From Streptomyces sp. NBC_01016 (GTDB lineage Bacteria > Actinomycetota > Actinomycetes > Streptomycetales > Streptomycetaceae), in the NCBI RefSeq assembly GCF_026341035.1, contig NZ_JAPEOQ010000002.1, positions 3,224,001 through 3,288,000 of the forward strand: a stretch of DNA of 64,000 bases. The letters run 5' to 3'. The notes under the pieces are model-generated. The model was not told where the DNA came from, ran no database searches, and was given only the letters and a program-made list of their open reading frames with translations. How positions within the stretch are numbered: position 1 is the first letter of the stretch; each line of letters starts with the position of its first letter. Shown here in pieces: positions 8,430 to 16,502 of the stretch. A program made the translations under genes and the position numbers.

Positions 8430-9419
8430 TCACGCCTTCAGCATCCGCTCGCTCAGCTCCCACAGCCGCCGCGCGGATGCGGGGTCGAGGGAGTGGGACA
8501 TGGCGTCGGCCGGGATGCTGTCGGCCGTCAACGGCCGCTCCTCGTCGTCCAGCGGCGCGATGTCGCTGTCCTTGAGGTAGACACCGCCGATGTTCGCGAG
8601 CGTCGGGTGCGCGGCGCCGAACACGATCGTCGCCGCGCCCTGCGCCGCGGTCTTCTTGCCGCGGACGGGGTCGATGACCGGTCGGCCCTGCTCGTCGATC
8701 AGCCCCTCGGCGCGCAGGGCCTCCTCGCCCGCCGCACTGTTCAGCGCGGTGCCGACGACGACGCCGGGGTGGGCGGAGTAGGCGCGGATGCCATCGGCGG
8801 CGTGGCGGTGGTCGAGTTCGACGCCGAACAGGACGTTGGCGCACTTCGACTGCGCGTACGCGAGGCCCGAACTGTAGTCACCCGCCTCGAAGTTGACGTC
8901 GTCCCAGCGGATGCCGGACATGCGGTGGGCGCCGGAGCTCACGTTGACGACGCGGGCTCCGTGGGCGGCGCGCAGGGCGGGCAGCAGGTCGAGGGTGAGC
9001 TGGAAGTGGCCCAGGTGGTTGACGGCGAACTGCAGCTCGTAGCCGCGCCCTTCGACCTCGCGGGTCGCGGGGGCGGCCACGCCTGCGCAGTTGACGAGGA
9101 TGTGCAGGGGGTGACCCGTGGCGTTCCACCGGTCGGCGAAGGCGGTGACGGAGGTCGGGTCGGCCAGGTCCAGACGCCCGGTGTCCACCTCTTTGATGCC
9201 GGCCGAGGCCAGTGCGTCCGCCGCGCGCCGCGGGTCGCGGGCGGCGACGGTGACAGAGGCGCCCCTGGCGGCGAGCGCGCGGGTGACCTCTCGTCCGATG
9301 CCGGCGTGGCCGCCGGTGACGACGGCGTACTTGCCGGTCAGGTCGACGTCGGCGAGGACGTCGTCAGCCGTCGACGCGGGCGTGAATCCGGAGCCGATGG
9401 GTCGCTGCTTGGTGGTCAT
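8430..9419 (-). CDS. SDR-family oxidoreductase, retinol-dehydrogenase-like
   Basis: NAD(P)-dependent dehydrogenase of 329 aa. It shows TGGHAGIG (residues 35-42), the NCAG motif, NVSSGAH with the catalytic Ser, and the active-site pair YAQSK. The long form with a C-terminal extension is typical of the retinol-dehydrogenase/light-dependent protochlorophyllide-reductase-like SDRs. It is divergent from the TetR gene at 9572 with a two-box operator between them, so it is very likely the TetR target. The natural substrate is unknown. Confidence 0.9.
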   Translation of the reverse strand: MTTKQRPIGSGFTPASTADDVLADVDLTGKYAVVTGGHAGIGREVTRALAARGASVTVAARDPRRAADALASAGIKEVDTGRLDLADPTSVTAFADRWNATGHPLHILVNCAGVAAPATREVEGRGYELQFAVNHLGHFQLTLDLLPALRAAHGARVVNVSSGAHRMSGIRWDDVNFEAGDYSSGLAYAQSKCANVLFGVELDHRHAADGIRAYSAHPGVVVGTALNSAAGEEALRAEGLIDEQGRPVIDPVRGKKTAAQGAATIVFGAAHPTLANIGGVYLKDSDIAPLDDEERPLTADSIPADAMSHSLDPASARRLWELSERMLKA

Positions 9420-9480
9420 GAGACATGTCCTCTCGCGGTGAGGCGTGTGTCGACCGTGATGTGGTCGCCGCCCACTTTCC

Positions 9481-9517
9481 GGAACGTTGCTCCGTTTAGC
9501 TTACGGAGCACTGTTCC
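9481..9517. promoter_or_regulatory. Two-box TetR operator between SDR and tetR
   Basis: GGAACGTTGCTCCGT at 9481-9495 and ACGGAGCACTGTTCC at 9503-9517 form an inverted repeat matching at 13 of 15 positions with a 7-nt spacer. Each box is itself nearly palindromic (GGA...TCC), consistent with two TetR dimers. Its position between divergent genes supports repression of both. Confidence 0.75.
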
Positions 9518-9571
9518 GTTTCCGCAAGCGCAGTAGGGTTCGCTGTGACGATCAGTCCTCGGGAGGAAAGC

Positions 9572-10162
9572 GTGGAAACCACGGAAGGCCAGGTCGGGGG
9601 AGCCGGCCGCGGCAAGCGGGCCGACGCGGCGCGCAATCAGGAGAAGCTGCTCGCCGCGGCCGCCCGAGTGTTCGTGACCTCTGGCGTCGACGCACCGGTG
9701 CGGCAGATCGCGGCCGAGGCCGGCGTCGGCATGGGCACGATCTACCGGCACTTCCCGACCCGCGCGGAGCTCGTGGTCGCGGTCTTCCGTCATCAGGTCG
9801 AGGAGTGCGCGGAGGCGGGTCCGCGGCTGCTGGCCGAGGCGGGGTCCCCGTTCGAGGCGCTGCGTGCGTGGGTCGACCTGTTCGTGGACTTCCTGGTCAC
9901 CAAGCACGGCCTGGCCAACACGCTGGAGCCGGGCAACAGTGGTTTCGCCGCGCTGCACTCGTACTTCATCGATCGCCTGATGCCCGTCGCCGAGCGGCTG
10001 CTGGACGCCGCCGTCGAGGCCGGCGAGATCCGGTCCGGTGTGCGGCCGTACGAGCTCCTGCGTGGCATCGGCAATCTCTGCATCGGTCACGAGAGCGACA
10101 CCGATTACGATCCCCGCCGGTTGATCGATCTGCTGCTGCGGGGGCTTCAGCAGCCGCGCTGA
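9572..10162 (+). CDS. TetR/AcrR-family repressor
   Basis: Repressor of about 196 aa. The helix-turn-helix reads PVRQIAAEAGVGMGTIYRHFPTRAELV, followed by a helical ligand-binding domain. GTG 9572 is chosen because GGAGG lies 5 nt upstream; a GTG at 9545 would add nine residues without a good ribosome site. It is divergent from the SDR gene and the intervening inverted repeat at 9481-9517 is its probable operator. The inducer is unknown. Confidence 0.9.
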   Translation: METTEGQVGGAGRGKRADAARNQEKLLAAAARVFVTSGVDAPVRQIAAEAGVGMGTIYRHFPTRAELVVAVFRHQVEECAEAGPRLLAEAGSPFEALRAWVDLFVDFLVTKHGLANTLEPGNSGFAALHSYFIDRLMPVAERLLDAAVEAGEIRSGVRPYELLRGIGNLCIGHESDTDYDPRRLIDLLLRGLQQPR

Positions 10163-10324
10163 GTCGGTCTGGTGGGGGCAGGCGGGGCCCGGCGTGGATG
10201 CTGCGGGATTACGCCGAGGTCGTCGCCGGGGGCGTTCGCTGGGAGAGTGCCTTCGCTCGCCCGCAGGTGTGACCCGCAGGCGCGCCGCCCGCTCCGGGTG
10301 GCACCCGCAACGAACACTGGCGGC

Positions 10325-10942
10325 ATGATTCTGCGCCTCACTTCCACGCGGCTCGTGCAGCGTGCCGCTCTGGTCGCCGCCACCGCGCTGACGACCGCCC
10401 TGTCCGCCGGGCTCGTCGCCGTTCCCACCGCGTCGGCCGCGTCGCCCGCCCACTGCGCCGGCTCCTGTGGCGGCCCGGCCGTCGTGGCCCCGCTGTCCCA
10501 GGAGCCGCCCGCCGTCGGCGCGTGTACGAGCCCGGAACCCGTGGTGTGCGAGATTCGCCGCTCCACGCCCGACGAGCGGGTGGAACAGCGCGACATCCGT
10601 ATGAGGTACCTCGACCTCATCGGCGACATGGACCACGTACGGTGCACGATGCGCGCCGAGGGGCGCAGCCCCGAGGAGATCGCCCGCCGGCTCGTCGACA
10701 TGCGCAACGACGCCAAGGAGATCACCCGCGCCGGGATGACACCGGAGGAGGTCCGGGTCCTCGAAGCGCGCAACATGGTGAAGTACGGCAACCCTCTCGG
10801 CCCCACCGCCGACCAGCTCCACGCCAAGTACGGCTCCTGGGAGAAGGTCGCCGACGCCGCCACCCGCACCAGCCGTGCCGTCGACGGCGAACTCGGCCTG
10901 GCGTACCTCCCCTGTCCCTGTGACGTGCCCGCCGCGGCCTGA
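10325..10942 (+). CDS. Secreted protein of unknown function
   Basis: A 205-aa exported protein. The N-terminus has a basic start (MILRLTSTRLVQR), a hydrophobic Ala/Leu core and a signal-peptidase I site near TASAASP around residue 41. The mature part has cysteines near the N-terminus (AHCAGSCGG) and in ACTSPEPVVCEI, then a charged helical middle and a Cys-containing C-terminus (YLPCPCDVP). I recognise no family. The ATG at 10325 is chosen because it begins the signal peptide; the ribosome site is weak. Confidence 0.75.
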   Translation: MILRLTSTRLVQRAALVAATALTTALSAGLVAVPTASAASPAHCAGSCGGPAVVAPLSQEPPAVGACTSPEPVVCEIRRSTPDERVEQRDIRMRYLDLIGDMDHVRCTMRAEGRSPEEIARRLVDMRNDAKEITRAGMTPEEVRVLEARNMVKYGNPLGPTADQLHAKYGSWEKVADAATRTSRAVDGELGLAYLPCPCDVPAAA

Positions 10943-11006
10943 CTCGACGGGACCCGGCGGGGTGTGCGGTCAACTGCCCGCCGGGGCGCGGTAATTGGCT
11001 CGCAGT

Positions 11007-11022
11007 GCGATCAAGTGATCGC
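11007..11022. terminator. Small hairpin between convergent genes
   Basis: GCGATC/GATCGC stem at 11007-11022 with an AAGT loop lies between the convergent ends of the secreted-protein gene and the STAS gene. It could serve as a weak bidirectional terminator. Confidence 0.35.
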
Positions 11023-11045
11023 CGGGGCGTGGCGATTGTCCCGTG

Positions 11046-11501
11046 TCACTGCCCCGCTTCGCCGTCCGCCGTGCAGGCTGCCGGTGGCTCGGCGGCGCCC
11101 TCGCCGTCGTGGGCGGGCGGTGGCCAGACGGGGCGGTGGTGTCGGGGCAGAACCTTCAGGGCCTGGCTCACGGTGGAGTGGGACGGCAGCAGTTCGTTGC
11201 TGGCGGTCTGGACGAGTAGATCGGACAGGCGGCGTCCGGGCCCGGCCAGCAGGAGCATCCCCTCGCGGCGCTGCAACAGCCAGCGGGCGGCGAGCAGGCA
11301 GTTGAGGCCGCGCGAGTCGCAGAACGTGAGTGCCGTGACGTCCAGCACCAGGTGCCGGTGCCCGGACAGCACAAGGGATCCGATCGCCCGGAGGAAGAAC
11401 TGCTCGCAGTTCTGGTCGAGTTCTCCGCTCACGCGCAGCACGGCACAGTGCTCGCACCGCGCCAGCTCGGTGACGGACAGGCGACCGGCCTGCGTGGACA
11501 T
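11046..11501 (-). CDS. STAS-domain anti-sigma factor antagonist
   Basis: A 151-aa protein with a STAS fold: SVTELARCEHCAVLRVSGEL, then LVLDVTALTFCDSRGLNCLL. Ser63 in the CDSRG motif is the expected phosphorylation site of SpoIIAA/RsbV-type antagonists. The start at 11501 has GGAGG immediately upstream; a longer in-frame version to 11585 lacks one. It is divergent from the SigB-type sigma gene at 11727, suggesting a partner-switching role. No anti-sigma kinase lies in the window. Confidence 0.85.
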   Translation of the reverse strand: MSTQAGRLSVTELARCEHCAVLRVSGELDQNCEQFFLRAIGSLVLSGHRHLVLDVTALTFCDSRGLNCLLAARWLLQRREGMLLLAGPGRRLSDLLVQTASNELLPSHSTVSQALKVLPRHHRPVWPPPAHDGEGAAEPPAACTADGEAGQ

Positions 11502-11642
11502 CGTGCCTCCTGCGAGTCGTACGGATACGACGCTGATTTCTTCGGTTGCCCCGGACCTTCCCGCGTACGCGCAGCAGTACATCAATCAGCGCAGTGTTTC
11601 CGTAGACCTGCGTCACATGTGTGACGGAGCGTCAAGTTGCAG

Positions 11643-11667
11643 GTGTGTAACGGGAGGTGGTGGGTAG
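11643..11667 (+). promoter_or_regulatory. Candidate SigB-type promoter for the sigma gene
   Basis: GTGT at 11643-11646 and GGGTAG at 11662-11667 with a 15-nt spacer fit the Streptomyces SigB-class pattern (GNNT, 14-16 nt, GGGTAy). It is about 60 bp upstream of the sigma-factor ATG, so autoregulation is plausible. Confidence 0.4.
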
Positions 11668-11726
11668 GGGCCGTGGACGCCGCACTCCCGGCGGGGGAGT
11701 GCCTTCCGCGCGAGGGAGCGACGAAG

Positions 11727-12605
11727 ATGACCCAGGCCGCCGGTTCAGCGATCGAGCGCCCCGATTCGCCCGAACGACATACCACCGGTCTCGGCGGTGC
11801 GGCCCCGGCGGCCGACGCGCCGGGCCTTCCGTCACTGTCCGACACGGGTGGACTCACTGCGGCGGACATCCGCGAGCTGTCCAAGTCGCTGTTCGCCCGG
11901 CTGGGTGAACTCGAGGAGGGCACCCATGAGTACGCCTACGTACGGAACAATCTCGTCGAGCTCAACCTGAACCTCGTGCACTACGCCGCCCGGCGGCTGC
12001 GGACTCGGAGTGACAGCTACGAGGACGTCGTGCAGGTCGGCACCATCGGTCTGATCAAGGCCATCGACCGCTTCGACCTGTGCCGTGGAGTGGAGTTCAC
12101 CAGCTTCGCCCTGCCCACCGTCATGGGCGAGATCAAGCGCTTCTTCCGCGACACCACGTGGGCCGTGCACGTTCCCCGCAGGTTGCAGGAGCTCAGCCAC
12201 CACCTCGACCGGGCGAACACCCGCCTGGAGCAGGTCAACGGCCACGCGCCCACTGTCGCGGAACTCGCCGCCGACCTCGGCCTGGAGGAGGACGAGGTCG
12301 CCGAGGGGCTGACCGCCTCCGCCGGCTGCACCGCCGCCTCGCTCGACTGGTCGACCGACGCCGACGACACGCCGGCCGACCATATCGGCTGCCACGACCC
12401 GGAGTTGGCGAAGGCCGAGAACCTTCAGGCCCTCAAGCCCCTGATCGCCGCCCTCTCGGATCGGGAACGCACACTCCTCGCGATGCGGTTCGTCGACGAG
12501 ATGACGCAGGCCGAGATCGGACGCGAACTGGGTGTCTCGCAGATGCAGGTCTCCCGCCTCCTCGCACGTGTCCTGGACCGGCTGCGCGCGCGGCTCGGCG
12601 AGTAG
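11727..12605 (+). CDS. SigB/SigF-family RNA polymerase sigma factor
   Basis: Sigma factor of 292 aa lacking region 1.1. Region 2 reads YEDVVQVGTIGLIKAIDRFD with GVEFTSFALPTVMGEIKRFFRD; region 3 follows; region 4.2 has TQAEIGRELGVSQMQVSRLLARVLDRLR. This is the stress/sporulation SigB-F-G group, abundant in Streptomyces. A 60-residue Pro/Ala-rich N-terminal lead precedes region 2. It directs RNA polymerase to GTTT-N14-16-GGGTA-type promoters in known members. It is divergent from a STAS antagonist. Confidence 0.92.
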   Translation: MTQAAGSAIERPDSPERHTTGLGGAAPAADAPGLPSLSDTGGLTAADIRELSKSLFARLGELEEGTHEYAYVRNNLVELNLNLVHYAARRLRTRSDSYEDVVQVGTIGLIKAIDRFDLCRGVEFTSFALPTVMGEIKRFFRDTTWAVHVPRRLQELSHHLDRANTRLEQVNGHAPTVAELAADLGLEEDEVAEGLTASAGCTAASLDWSTDADDTPADHIGCHDPELAKAENLQALKPLIAALSDRERTLLAMRFVDEMTQAEIGRELGVSQMQVSRLLARVLDRLRARLGE

Positions 12606-12626
12606 GACGCCTCCACCGGGCGTGCC

Positions 12627-13373
12627 TCAGGACGCGACGGCGGGGGCCCGCCGGTGCCCGCCCGGACGCGCCCCGGCGGGCTGTAGGACCAGGTCACAGG
12701 TGTCGAGCAAGGATTGCTTCCGACGTGTGCTGGCCGTCTGTAGCCACGCCAGAGCGTCACCGACGGGGCAGTCCTCGCGCTCGGCCACGTAACCTGCGGC
12801 GCGGTGGATCCGTTCCCAGCGGGCCGCGCGGGTGTCGGTGGCCCAGACCGGCTGGGGACCCGCGGGGTCCGCGTGCGCGGGGCGCCAGCGCAGTAGTTCC
12901 TCGCGTGCGACATCGGCGGCCCGCTCGGCCTCGGTGATGTGCGCCGCGGGCAGCTGGGTGGGCCGGGTGAAGTAGAGGCAGATCACCCCGACCGGCCGGA
13001 ACTCACGGTGCAGCGCCAGCGCCAGGACGTGTCGCACCCCGGGCAGATCGTCGGACCAGTCCGGCACGTGCGAGCGGTCGCCGTCGCCGCCGCGTACCTC
13101 GGGGACGAAGACGGTCCGTGCCTCCAACGCGGCACTGACCGAGGGCCCGTCGGCGTGCGCGAACTGGGCGGCTTCGGCCCGCAGAGCGCATTCGTCACTG
13201 GCGTACAGCAACTGCCACTGTTCGAGGCAGGGGAACAGGGACATCGTCGCGTGCTGCGCACCCAGTGACCGGGTGAACGCCGTGCACAGCCGTATCGGCA
13301 GGGCACGCCGCCCCACGGCCGCCGCGAGCGACACATCATGAACGACCGACGGGCCATCTTCCAACATGCACAT
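12627..13373 (-). CDS. GAF-ANTAR-like signalling protein
   Basis: A 248-aa cytoplasmic protein. Residues about 15-150 look like a GAF sensor domain; the C-terminal part (ARWERIHRAAGYVAERED then CPVGDALAWL) resembles the ANTAR RNA-binding domain, which acts by antitermination on RNA hairpins in known proteins. The ANTAR consensus is somewhat eroded. Starts at GTG 13376, ATG 13373 and ATG 13367 are possible; 13373 fits the AAGGGA spacing. It converges with the sigma-factor gene. Confidence 0.75.
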   Translation of the reverse strand: MCMLEDGPSVVHDVSLAAAVGRRALPIRLCTAFTRSLGAQHATMSLFPCLEQWQLLYASDECALRAEAAQFAHADGPSVSAALEARTVFVPEVRGGDGDRSHVPDWSDDLPGVRHVLALALHREFRPVGVICLYFTRPTQLPAAHITEAERAADVAREELLRWRPAHADPAGPQPVWATDTRAARWERIHRAAGYVAEREDCPVGDALAWLQTASTRRKQSLLDTCDLVLQPAGARPGGHRRAPAVAS

Positions 13374-13605
13374 CACATCCCTTCCGGACGGGCCTCGGCC
13401 CCTCCGGTGAGCTACCTCCGATCCGGCGGGACTTGCTCGCCGTGACGAAGCGGTGGGACTCCGTCTACCACCCGCACACCGCTCTCACGCATCCGATCTG
13501 CCCGCACGCCCATCTCGTTCGGGCGGGCCCGTACTTGTGTGCGGGCGACGGTGATCGGCCACCCCATCGGACGAGTGTCCTGTTCCCTGCGAGGGGCAGC
13601 CGAAC

Positions 13606-14004
13606 ATGATGAGACTGGTCGAAGACGTGGAACGGACGATGGAGCGCTGGACGGACACGATGTGGGCCCGGCTGCTCCCGCCCCGGCGCAAGCGGGGCGA
13701 GGTGGTGTCGATACTCCGCCGGCACTGCGACGACCGGGCGCTGATCCTGGGACGCCGGCGCGTACTGGTCCCCAACGCCTTCGTCGTCGAACTGCCCCCA
13801 CCCATCCACCTCCAACTCGCCGCCCACAGCGGCGACGTGAGCCGTCACCTGGCCGTCCAGGTCCGCCGCCACGCCGCGGAGTCGGGATACACCTTCGCGG
13901 GCCCCGTCGCCGTCCACCTGGAACCCTCAACGAGCACCACCCTCGGCCGCTTCCGCGTCCACAGCCGCATCGCACCGATCCCGGCGCGCCGCCGGGGCGA
14001 GTGA
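13606..14004 (+). CDS. Stand-alone FhaA N-terminal domain (DUF3662) protein
   Basis: A 132-aa protein matching the N-terminal domain of actinobacterial FhaA (DUF3662): RLVEDVERTMERW, RRGEVVSILRRHCDDRALI, RVLVPNAFVVELPPP, HAAESGYTFAGPVAVHLE, then GRFRVHSR. In FhaA this domain is followed by a linker and a phosphopeptide-binding FHA domain; here the protein stops after the DUF3662 part. Two adjacent ATGs at 13606 and 13609 are possible starts. A role in Ser/Thr-kinase signalling or cell-wall control would be by analogy only. Confidence 0.8.
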   Translation: MMRLVEDVERTMERWTDTMWARLLPPRRKRGEVVSILRRHCDDRALILGRRRVLVPNAFVVELPPPIHLQLAAHSGDVSRHLAVQVRRHAAESGYTFAGPVAVHLEPSTSTTLGRFRVHSRIAPIPARRRGE

Positions 14005-14052
14005 GCGGGCCGCCGTGCCGAAGCGCATGGCAGGTGGCCTTCGGTGCCGTAT

Positions 14053-14412
14053 CTAAGTCCTTTTGCCTTCTTCCTCGCGCTCCTGGGCAGCCATGACCTC
14101 GTCGCCGTACTCGAAGGCCCAGGCGCCCACGGCATCGATGGGCCCCAACAAGGTCCGGCCCAGGGGAGTGAGTTGATACTTCACCCCCGATCCGTTCGGG
14201 CATGTCCGGCGGTCGACCAGTCCATTGAACTGAAGCCGCCGCAGGGTCTCGTTGAGCACCTTGGGGCTGATGCCCCCGATCCGCTCCCGTAGTTCGACCG
14301 GGCGTGCGGCGCCGTCGCGGAGCGCCCAAAGAGCCACAGCGTTCCAGGTGTTGGAGAAGAGGTCGAAGGCCAGACGGGCGCGGCAGTCGGCGAGGAAGGC
14401 GTCGGTCGTCAT
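14053..14412 (-). CDS. HxlR-family transcriptional regulator
   Basis: Winged-helix regulator of 119 aa of the HxlR type: WNAVALWALRDGAARPVELRERIGGISPKVLNETLRRL then GLVDRRTCPNGSGVKYQLTPLG. Such proteins often respond to aldehydes or redox signals. It is divergent from the reductase-like gene at 14487. The ATG at 14412 has no ribosome site and may be leaderless; the in-frame extension to 14733 overlaps the neighbour and is Pro/Arg-rich, so I reject it. Unlike many HxlR proteins it lacks an N-terminal Cys near the helix-turn-helix. Confidence 0.88.
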   Translation of the reverse strand: MTTDAFLADCRARLAFDLFSNTWNAVALWALRDGAARPVELRERIGGISPKVLNETLRRLQFNGLVDRRTCPNGSGVKYQLTPLGRTLLGPIDAVGAWAFEYGDEVMAAQEREEEGKRT

Positions 14413-14426
14413 GTACCAAATGGTGC
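14413..14426. promoter_or_regulatory. Palindromic operator candidate for HxlR
   Basis: GTACCAAATGGTGC at 14413-14426 contains ACCA and TGGT arms around an AA centre and abuts the HxlR start codon in the divergent spacer. It resembles HxlR-family sites; autoregulation is inferred. Confidence 0.45.
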
Positions 14427-14486
14427 CCGAGCCACCTTCTAGCGTCGATGTGCACGGTCCAAGTAGGCGCGAGAAGGGAGCCGATG

Positions 14487-15170
14487 ATGAGAATCGGCGT
14501 ATTGGGAACGGCAGGCATGGCCGAGGCGCTCGCCACCCATTGGGTGCGGGCCGGTCACGCGGTGACCATCGCGGGGCGAGACGTGGGTAAGGCAGAGCGG
14601 CTCGCGACACGCGTCGGAGGCTGCGCGAAGGCTGCGGGTCTGCGGGTGGCGGCCGAGTCCGACCAGGACGTGGTGCTGGTCGCCCTGCCCTTCGGGGTCG
14701 GAATAGAGGTGGTGCGGGATCTGCGGGTGGCATTGGAGGGCAAGGTGCTGCTCGACTGCTCCAACCCGGTGGGACCTGGGTTCAGGCTGTTGACGGACGG
14801 AAGGCTGTCAGCTGCACAGCAACTGGCCATGGCGGCGCCGGGATCGCACGTGGTCAAGGCCTTCAATCTCTGTCATGAGGGCGTGTGGCGCATGCGACCG
14901 CCTGTTTTCGACGGGCGGCCGCTGGCTGTGCCGATCTGCGGGGACGACGAGACGGCCCTGGGACGTGTACGTGAGTTGGTTCGGGACGTGGGCTGTGCAC
15001 CTGTGGTGGGTGGCGGGCTCGATCGTGCTGGGCTGCTGGAAGCCACGGCCGCGCTGTTCATCGCCCTGTGGGTCGGCGAGGGAGTGGATGCGCAGGCCAT
15101 CGCGCCGCCGATGGAATACGCGGCCGGAGCGATCAGCAAGGAAGCGCGAGCCGAGGCAGGTCCCCGCTAG
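14487..15170 (+). CDS. NAD(P)-binding, F420-reductase-like protein
   Basis: A 227-aa Rossmann protein of the NADP oxidoreductase (coenzyme F420-dependent) family: MRIGVLGTAGMAEALATHWV, AGRDVGKAERLATRVG, VLVALPFG, LLDCSNPVGPGF and VVKAFNLCHEGVWR, the last corresponding to the family motif VKAFN. The typical GTGxxG is here GTAGMA. The reaction is not certain; homologues reduce F420 or act as uncharacterised NADP reductases. The ATG at 14487 has GGAG 6 nt upstream; 14484 is an alternative. Likely controlled by the divergent HxlR. Confidence 0.8.
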   Translation: MRIGVLGTAGMAEALATHWVRAGHAVTIAGRDVGKAERLATRVGGCAKAAGLRVAAESDQDVVLVALPFGVGIEVVRDLRVALEGKVLLDCSNPVGPGFRLLTDGRLSAAQQLAMAAPGSHVVKAFNLCHEGVWRMRPPVFDGRPLAVPICGDDETALGRVRELVRDVGCAPVVGGGLDRAGLLEATAALFIALWVGEGVDAQAIAPPMEYAAGAISKEARAEAGPR

Positions 15171-15308
15171 CCGGCTATAGACGCGTAAATGGGCCCGGCC
15201 CTGTCGAACCGCACCGTCCACCAGCACCATGTCACCAACCGCCCGTCGGCAAAGGGAGTTGGTGAAGGCGTGAGTCGTTTTGGGCATGGTCGCGCGGAGA
15301 GGTACCGG

Positions 15309-16502
15309 ATGGGGCCCGGCGTCGCGCTGGCTGTCGTCGCGGTGAGCACGTTGTTGTCGATGAGTGTGTGGTTCTCCGCGTCGTTCGTGCTGCCGCAGTT
15401 GAAGGAGGAGTGGGGGCTGAGTCCGGGGTCCGGGGCGTTGTTGACCGTCGCCGTGCAACTCGGGTTCGTCGTGGGGGCGGTGTCGTCGGCGATGTCCGGG
15501 CTGGCCGACCGGGTGGCGAATCGTTTTCTGATGTGTGGTGGTGCGGTGGGTGCCGCGGCCGCCAATGGTGGGGTGCTGCTTGCGGACGGGCTGTGGTCGG
15601 CTGTTGTGCTGCGGCTGGTCACCGGGTTCTTCCTCGCGGCGGTGTATCCGCCCGCGCTCAAGGAGACCGCGACGTGGTTCCGCGCCGGGCGGGGCAAGGC
15701 GCTGGGAGTCATGATCGGCGCGCTCACCGTCGGCTCGGCGCTGCCCCATGCCGTGAACGCCGCGGGAGGCGTGGACTGGCATCTCGTCATCGCGGTGACA
15801 TCCCTGATGGGCGCGTGCGGGGGCGTGCTCGCCCTCTCCCTGCGGTGGCCCGGTCCCTATCCGTTCCCGCGGCGCCGGGTCACCGTCGGGGGCGCCCTGC
15901 GGTCGCTGCGCAACCGCGATGTCGTGCTCGCCGACCTCGGGTACGTGGGGCACATGTGGGAGCTGTACGCGATGTGGGGCACGGTGGCGTCGCTGCTGGC
16001 GAGTGTGCCGGTGGTGGAGGGATCGGGGCGGACCGATGCGCTTGCCTCCACCATCGCCTTTGTGTGCATCGGAGTTGGCGCGTTCGGGTGCCTCCTGGGT
16101 GGAGTGCTCGGGGACCGGTGGGGGCGTGCCTCCGCGGCGCGCATCTGCCTCGTCTGTTCCGGTGGGGCCGCGCTGCTGCTCGCTGTTGGTGTCGATGCGA
16201 TGCCGTCGGGCCTCGTCATCGCGGTGTGTGTCTTCTGGGGGTTCTGGGTGGTGGCCGACTCCGCCCAGTTCTCGGCGCTGGTCACCGAACGGGCCGACCC
16301 CGACTACGTAGGCGGGGCCCTGTCGTTGCAGCTCGCGCTCGGCTACTCGACCACCGCGGTCACGCTGTGGGGCGTGCCTGTGCTGGTCGAGCACACGTCG
16401 TGGCGGGTCGCGCTGCTGGTGCTCGTAGTGGGGCCCGTCGTGGGCGTGGTGGCCATGAGCCGGTCGATCGTCAGGGATCGGCGTGCGGCGGCGGTGGCTT
16501 GA
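15309..16502 (+). CDS. Major facilitator superfamily transporter
   Basis: About 397 aa with 12 predicted transmembrane helices. The first helix starts at GVALAVVAVSTLLSMSVWFSASFVLPQL, resembling CynX/NimT-type or monocarboxylate-type MFS permeases; MFS motif-like segments GLADRVANRF and GDRWGRASAARI are present. The ATG at 15309 has GGAGAGG 6 nt upstream; a GTG at 15270 would extend by 13 residues. It converges with the cassette gene at 16471, overlapping by 32 nt. Substrate unknown. Confidence 0.85.
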   Translation: MGPGVALAVVAVSTLLSMSVWFSASFVLPQLKEEWGLSPGSGALLTVAVQLGFVVGAVSSAMSGLADRVANRFLMCGGAVGAAAANGGVLLADGLWSAVVLRLVTGFFLAAVYPPALKETATWFRAGRGKALGVMIGALTVGSALPHAVNAAGGVDWHLVIAVTSLMGACGGVLALSLRWPGPYPFPRRRVTVGGALRSLRNRDVVLADLGYVGHMWELYAMWGTVASLLASVPVVEGSGRTDALASTIAFVCIGVGAFGCLLGGVLGDRWGRASAARICLVCSGGAALLLAVGVDAMPSGLVIAVCVFWGFWVVADSAQFSALVTERADPDYVGGALSLQLALGYSTTAVTLWGVPVLVEHTSWRVALLVLVVGPVVGVVAMSRSIVRDRRAAAVA

